From Helicobacteraceae bacterium (lineage in GTDB: Bacteria > Campylobacterota > Campylobacteria > Campylobacterales > Sulfurimonadaceae): DNA of 12,853 nt. Every line of letters begins with the position of its first letter. The first letter of the stretch is position 1. The notes beneath the pieces were generated by a model that ran no database searches, was not told the DNA's origin, and worked only from the letters and a program-made list of their open reading frames with translations. Positions 12,852-12,853 of the stretch are shown here, piece by piece. The stretch lies in the NCBI GenBank assembly GCA_027057185.1, contig JALUJE010000069.1:1-12853 (forward strand). Reading direction: 5' to 3'. The position numbers and the translations under genes are program-made.

Positions 12852-12853
12852 GG

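Noticed and set aside
1..12853. CRISPR array, insertion sequence, tRNA or rRNA
   Set aside because: No regularly spaced repeats, transposase-like protein, or tRNA- or rRNA-like stretch was seen on reading both strands.

Overview
The window looks like a chromosomal segment of a Campylobacterota bacterium (formerly Epsilonproteobacteria), most likely close to Sulfurimonas or Sulfurovum. Three things point there: a cytoplasmic FlgS-type flagellar histidine kinase; the order pyrD, M16 peptidase, dapA, SDR reductase (also found in Campylobacter and Helicobacter), followed by pgsA; and extended -10 promoters of the TGnTATAAT kind. The genus is inference from protein resemblance recalled from memory, because no search could be run.

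Region 1 (1-1080) is AT-rich accessory DNA. For example, bases 541-600 hold 15 G/C, against 34 in bases 4021-4080. It is packed with toxin-antitoxin-like pieces: the end of a HigA-type antitoxin running off the left edge, a broken ribbon-helix-helix antitoxin relic, and an intact DUF4160/DUF2442 pair behind a consensus promoter.

Region 2 (1080-1508) has no intact gene. It begins with a 100-base imperfect inverted-repeat stretch that is faintly attC-like. This is followed by a short orphan ORF and by what reads as the decayed, frame-shifted 3' end of a phosphoenolpyruvate synthase gene. It looks like the scar between the accessory block and the conserved chromosome.

Region 3 (1509-5455, + strand) carries a membrane-anchored dynamin/EHD-like GTPase. 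After it, apparently from its own promoter, comes a tightly coupled trio: M18 aminopeptidase, FlgS-like kinase and a DUF2249 protein, joined by 1- and 4-base overlaps. The kinase is the likely top of the flagellar sigma-54 cascade; the DUF2249 partner is an unexplained neighbour.

Region 4 (5457-12740, - strand) is one long probable operon in the order pyrD, M16 peptidase, dapA, FabL-like reductase, pgsA, rseP, yggS, and an unrecognised two-helix coiled-coil protein. Six of its seven junctions are overlaps or a 1-base gap, so translational coupling is likely throughout. The functions are pyrimidine, lysine/peptidoglycan, fatty-acid and phospholipid synthesis, envelope proteolysis and PLP homeostasis. 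The leader upstream of pyrD contains a 7+7 inverted repeat over the expected -35 region, and a 14-base perfect palindrome lies at the window's right edge. The + and - blocks converge with one base between stop codons at 5455/5457.

No tRNA, rRNA, CRISPR array, transposase or integrase was seen. The most unusual material is the left 1.5 kb (TA graveyard plus ppsA scar), the FlgS/DUF2249 coupling and the unknown membrane protein.
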